Shown here: positions 61,309 to 64,000 of the stretch, piece by piece | Position numbering within the stretch: the first letter of the stretch is position 1 | Layout of the letters: each line of letters starts with the position of its first letter | Assembly (NCBI GenBank): GCA_904066235.2 | Contig: CAJFCV020000005.1 | Location: 6,505,501 to 6,569,500, forward strand | Direction: 5' to 3' | From: Bursaphelenchus xylophilus | Lineage: Eukaryota; Nematoda; Chromadorea; Rhabditida; Aphelenchoididae | DNA: 64,000 nucleotides | Program-made: the position numbers and the translations under genes | The notes under the pieces: generated by a model | Told to the model about the DNA's origin: nothing | The model's database searches: none | Seen by the model: the letters and a program-made list of their open reading frames with translations, nothing else

Positions 61309-61453
61309 CTAATATGTAATCAATCGTAACTTGAATAAAAAACAAGGTAAATGATCGTTAAAACGAAGTCTTAATAAAAGAATTAAGTCAGCGGATATGT
61401 ATTTAATAAATAAATATTTAAATAATTTAAAGATATCTACAAGCAGAGATAAA
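61309..61453 (-). promoter_or_regulatory. Intercistronic region of a probable ALG5-RPAC1 operon
   Basis: 145 bp between the ALG5 stop and the RPAC1 start on the same strand, with a splice acceptor (TATTAG) fused to the second ATG. Nematode operon genes are typically about 100 bp apart and the downstream mRNA is trans-spliced. A matching neighbourhood of these two genes in C. elegans is recalled, not checked. Confidence 0.6.
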
Positions 61454-62572
61454 TTACGCGGCAACCTTCCAAATCCCGCACCAATATCGGGCCCATATCA
61501 GCAAAATGTCCCGACCCATCTCAATGGACGTCCAGAGTGGGGCTAGTTTGGATCCTTCCACCTCATGCCATTCAACAGACACTTCATGGACAGGTATACG
61601 TTTCACTTCCGCAAGATATAACAGCTCAACATCGAAGGCCCATCTTTCGACGTGAATTCGAGGGAACAACTAAAAGATCACTTATGTTAGTAATAACATT
61701 TTGAGTACAGGTAACAAGTTTCAAACCTTACAAAAGCTGCAGCTTTCCTTGAGAACAGCTTGAACCCGCATTGCGTATCTCTGACCGTCCTCACAGCGAA
61801 AATATACACCAGAAGATGGAATCCTACCATTAAAATAGTTCGTAAAAGACTTCTTTGAGCAATTGAATCTTTCTCCAGGTGAGCACGTGAACCAACAGCA
61901 ATAACAGCGTCTTTATTGCCGTCAGTATCTGATACTTTGTCCTCCAGCTTCTTAAAATCCGAGAATTTTGTAGCACCATCAGCATCTGCGAACAAAATGT
62001 ATTGTCCGCGGGCACATAAGACTCCATTTCGAATTGCTCCACCTTTTCCAACGTTCTGTTTTAGCTTTAAGACAGAAATATGCCCGGTAGCCGAATATTT
62101 ATACGCGACATCAGAAGTTTTATCCGACGACCCATCGTCGACTACTATAACCTCGTAAGTAAAATCCTTTTGCTTCTTTGCCCTCGTGTCCAAATATTCC
62201 AAGCATTCGTCCAACATGACAGGCAGCCGTTCCTAATGGCCAAAATGAATAAAGAAGATACTCTTACCTCTTCATTCATAGCTGGGACAATCACGGAGAG
62301 ATAACACTCAGATTCGCTAACTTCCAATTGACTTAGGGTTTTGCCACTCCCAGTGAGAAGATTTTGAAATGGTTCACCTTCTCCATTCGGCTTGTACTTC
62401 CGTCTCGCCCGAACAGCATATTCCACCGTGTTCTTCCGCGGGCATGGATAAAGACGGGCAACACTAAAATACAACTCCATTGAAGTTAAAGATGAACTTA
62501 CATATACAGACCCAAAAGGGCCGCAGGTACCGCGGCAAATACAAAAATCAGTAGGTCTGCACCTAAACCCAT
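61454..62572 (-). CDS. algn-5: ALG5, dolichyl-phosphate beta-glucosyltransferase
   Basis: ER membrane GT2 enzyme that makes dolichyl-phosphate-glucose for N-glycan precursor assembly. ATG 62572 encodes an N-terminal membrane anchor (LLIFVFAAVPAALLGLYI). GT2 motifs are LSVIVPAMNEE, EVIVVDDGSSDKTSDVA and YILFADADGATKF (the DxD-type site). The DTQCGFKLFSRKAA block is followed by ERWAFDVELLYLAE, and the end is RYWCGIWKVAA. Five exons, usual length. First gene of the probable operon with rpac-40. Confidence 0.94.
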
Positions 62573-62873
62573 CTGAAAATATCGACCCTTATTATAACAT
62601 GTTTCCCTTATAGCGCAGATTAAGATAAAAAAACCAATTTTGTAAATATATACGTCAACTTATTTGTACAACATTTGAATTGTAAATTTGGAAGATCAAA
62701 AAATTTTAGCCAAAAATATATTTATTTATTTTTGTTTGTTTTCGTCTCGGGAGACAACCTCGGTCACAATGCAATGTTGTAGGTTGCTTCTATACAAGTC
62801 CCAGGATCGAAGTTCTTAAAATTGTGTGTAAAAGAAATGGTGATTCGCTGAGTTTCATTTCGACCGGTCGGTC
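62573..62873. other. Divergent upstream region of ALG5 and the right-edge gene
   Basis: Short AT-rich region with no gene seen. It should hold the promoter of the probable operon on the minus strand and of the plus-strand gene. Confidence 0.4.
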
Positions 62874-64000
62874 ATGGTCGGCCCAGTTTTCATACTCCTC
62901 CCTTTTTTTCTTCAAATCCGGTAATTGTTGAAAAAGTTGTAGATAAGCATGATGATTACAGAGGTTATTGCATCGGCAACAATGGAAGTGTCTGCGAGGC
63001 CACTCGAGACTGTTACTATATGAGGTACTTGGACGACGGAATTGAACAGGAAGAGTTGGGATGTGACCATCAATTGTATGGTTTGCAGAAGGGGGATGAC
63101 ATGGCCACTCAACAGTGTTTCAGAAATGGTAATGCACCTCTATGCTACTTTTATTTTCTTTTAGAGTCCTCAATTCATTGTGTATGCAGAGACAGACCCA
63201 CATTTGAATGTAATCGGATCTTCTCCATGAAGTTTCAGGCCGTTGAATATGTTTCAACTCAAGCAGCAGCGCTTCTTGTGATTATGTTTATTGCTTTGAT
63301 CTGGTTGTTTTCTTTGAGCAAAACTTTCTTTAAATTCCTGGGGGCTTGGCCCAAAGAAAAGGAAGTTCCTTGGTATATCCATTACTTCTGTTTGTTCACT
63401 GAGATGTTGATTGTAAGTGTCACGATGTTTTACAGTCATCTTTCAGACATTGATGTCTTTCTATACGTTCCTGCATTTCAAGTTAACTCTGTTCCGCTGT
63501 GATTTGAAGGCAACCAATTCAGCCATGTAATTTGATAAAATTCTCATAATTTGTCTTCTGATATGTCATCTACAGTGAGGGACCTGATCCAATGGCAAAA
63601 AACGTCTCCTTTTGCATCCCGGAAGGGACCACAATGACTGCAAACCCTTTCCTTCTCCAAGCTAAAAAACCCCGCTTTGAAGAGCCCGCCTTGAAGGAAA
63701 GGGCGCGCTTTTCAAAGCGGAGTTTTTTAGCTTAGAGAAGGGAATGGTTTGGAGTCATTTTGGTCCCTTCCGGGATGCAAAATGAGACGTTTTTTGCCAT
63801 TGGATCCGGTCCCTCACTGTAAATACTATGTTTTAGTGCTGTGCCGGCCTTCTACCGTATGCCCGAATATGACAGAGGAATTTCTTTTGCTTCTTCATCC
63901 TTCTTCGCCACCTCATCGCTGTCTCTTCTTCGAGTTCTCATCTTGGTATGTGAATTTCTTTACACCCAATGCAATACTAAACATTACAGTTGAAGGGAAA
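62874..64000 (+). CDS. Secreted-start membrane protein with 8-Cys ectodomain and several membrane segments, 3' end missing
   Basis: Not recognised as a named family. ATG 62874 starts a signal peptide (MVGPVFILLPFFLQ). A 41-nt intron joins in phase to an exon reading RGYCIGNNGSVCEATRDCYY. The ectodomain has eight Cys ending HCVCRDRPTFECN, the spacing and final CN typical of three-finger (Ly6/uPAR-type) domains. Then follow hydrophobic segments: QAAALLVIMFIALIWLFSLS, FCLFTEMLI|TLMSFYTFLHF (across a 34-nt intron) and SSFFATSSLSLLRVLIL. A later intron (63527-63836) holds a MITE. All junctions keep frame, and a last exon begins at 63990. A three-finger domain followed by several membrane segments is unusual. 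Confidence 0.6.
63573..63819. mobile_element. 247-bp CAGTG hairpin MITE in an intron
   Basis: Nearly perfect hairpin of two arms of about 115 bp. Ends are CAGTGAGGGACC and the complement, flanked by TA duplicates (63571-63572, 63820-63821). The ends match the CAGTG start of Tc1/mariner elements. No coding sequence. Inside the intron 63527-63836 of the right-edge gene. Confidence 0.88.

Noticed and set aside
62912..63112. 22-nt intron in the right-edge gene
   Set aside because: Too short and leads to a stop; a 41-nt intron ending TTACAG gives a continuous frame into the Cys-rich domain.

Overview
This 64 kb window is nuclear DNA from a nematode. The evidence is nematode-specific families (a ground-like domain protein and a MOLO-1-type levamisole-receptor modulator), very compact intron-rich genes with introns down to about 34 nt, 'TTTCAG|ATG'-like sites that fit spliced-leader trans-splicing, and orthologues of C. 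elegans isw-1, xpo-1, prmt-1, cgr-1, dvc-1 and atg-9. The species cannot be named from sequence alone.

Layout. 0-20 kb is dense housekeeping: the 5' end of an SLCO/OATP transporter (-), ISWI remodeller (+), a MOLO-1-like membrane protein (-), CFAP36 (+), CDC73/parafibromin (-), a four-KH FUBP-like protein (+) and exportin-1 (-). 20-32 kb holds an LCLAT1-type acyltransferase (+) with a tRNA-Leu(CAG) antisense in one intron, MEMO1 (-) whose penultimate intron is almost wholly a DNA transposon, a ground-like secreted protein (+) and a peptide-type GPCR (-). About 31.9-38.3 kb is a large stretch without convincing genes. 38-47 kb holds TMEM161 (-), the DNA-protein crosslink protease SPRTN/DVC-1 (+), a CDKL kinase (-) and dephospho-CoA kinase (-). 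47-64 kb holds PRMT1 (+), CGR-1 (+), RRP36 (-), ATG9 (-), OPA3 (+), RPAC1 and ALG5 (both -, probably an operon), and at the right edge a gene for a cysteine-rich ectodomain protein with several membrane segments.

The most distinctive feature is the number of foldback DNA elements that belong to different superfamilies by their ends and target duplications: a 298-bp palindrome with an 8-bp duplication; two PIF/Harbinger-like MITEs with TWA duplications, each inside an intron of a host gene; two related 194-bp CTAG-ended palindromes; two 1.5-2.2 kb elements with about 0.6 kb inverted arms and transposase remnants; and a 247-bp CAGTG/TA hairpin MITE. Several sit in introns or within 20 bp of a stop codon, so they shape host gene structure without breaking the coding frames. 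I did not find a clearly new multi-gene system. The best candidates for new biology are the right-edge cysteine-rich multi-membrane gene and the element families.
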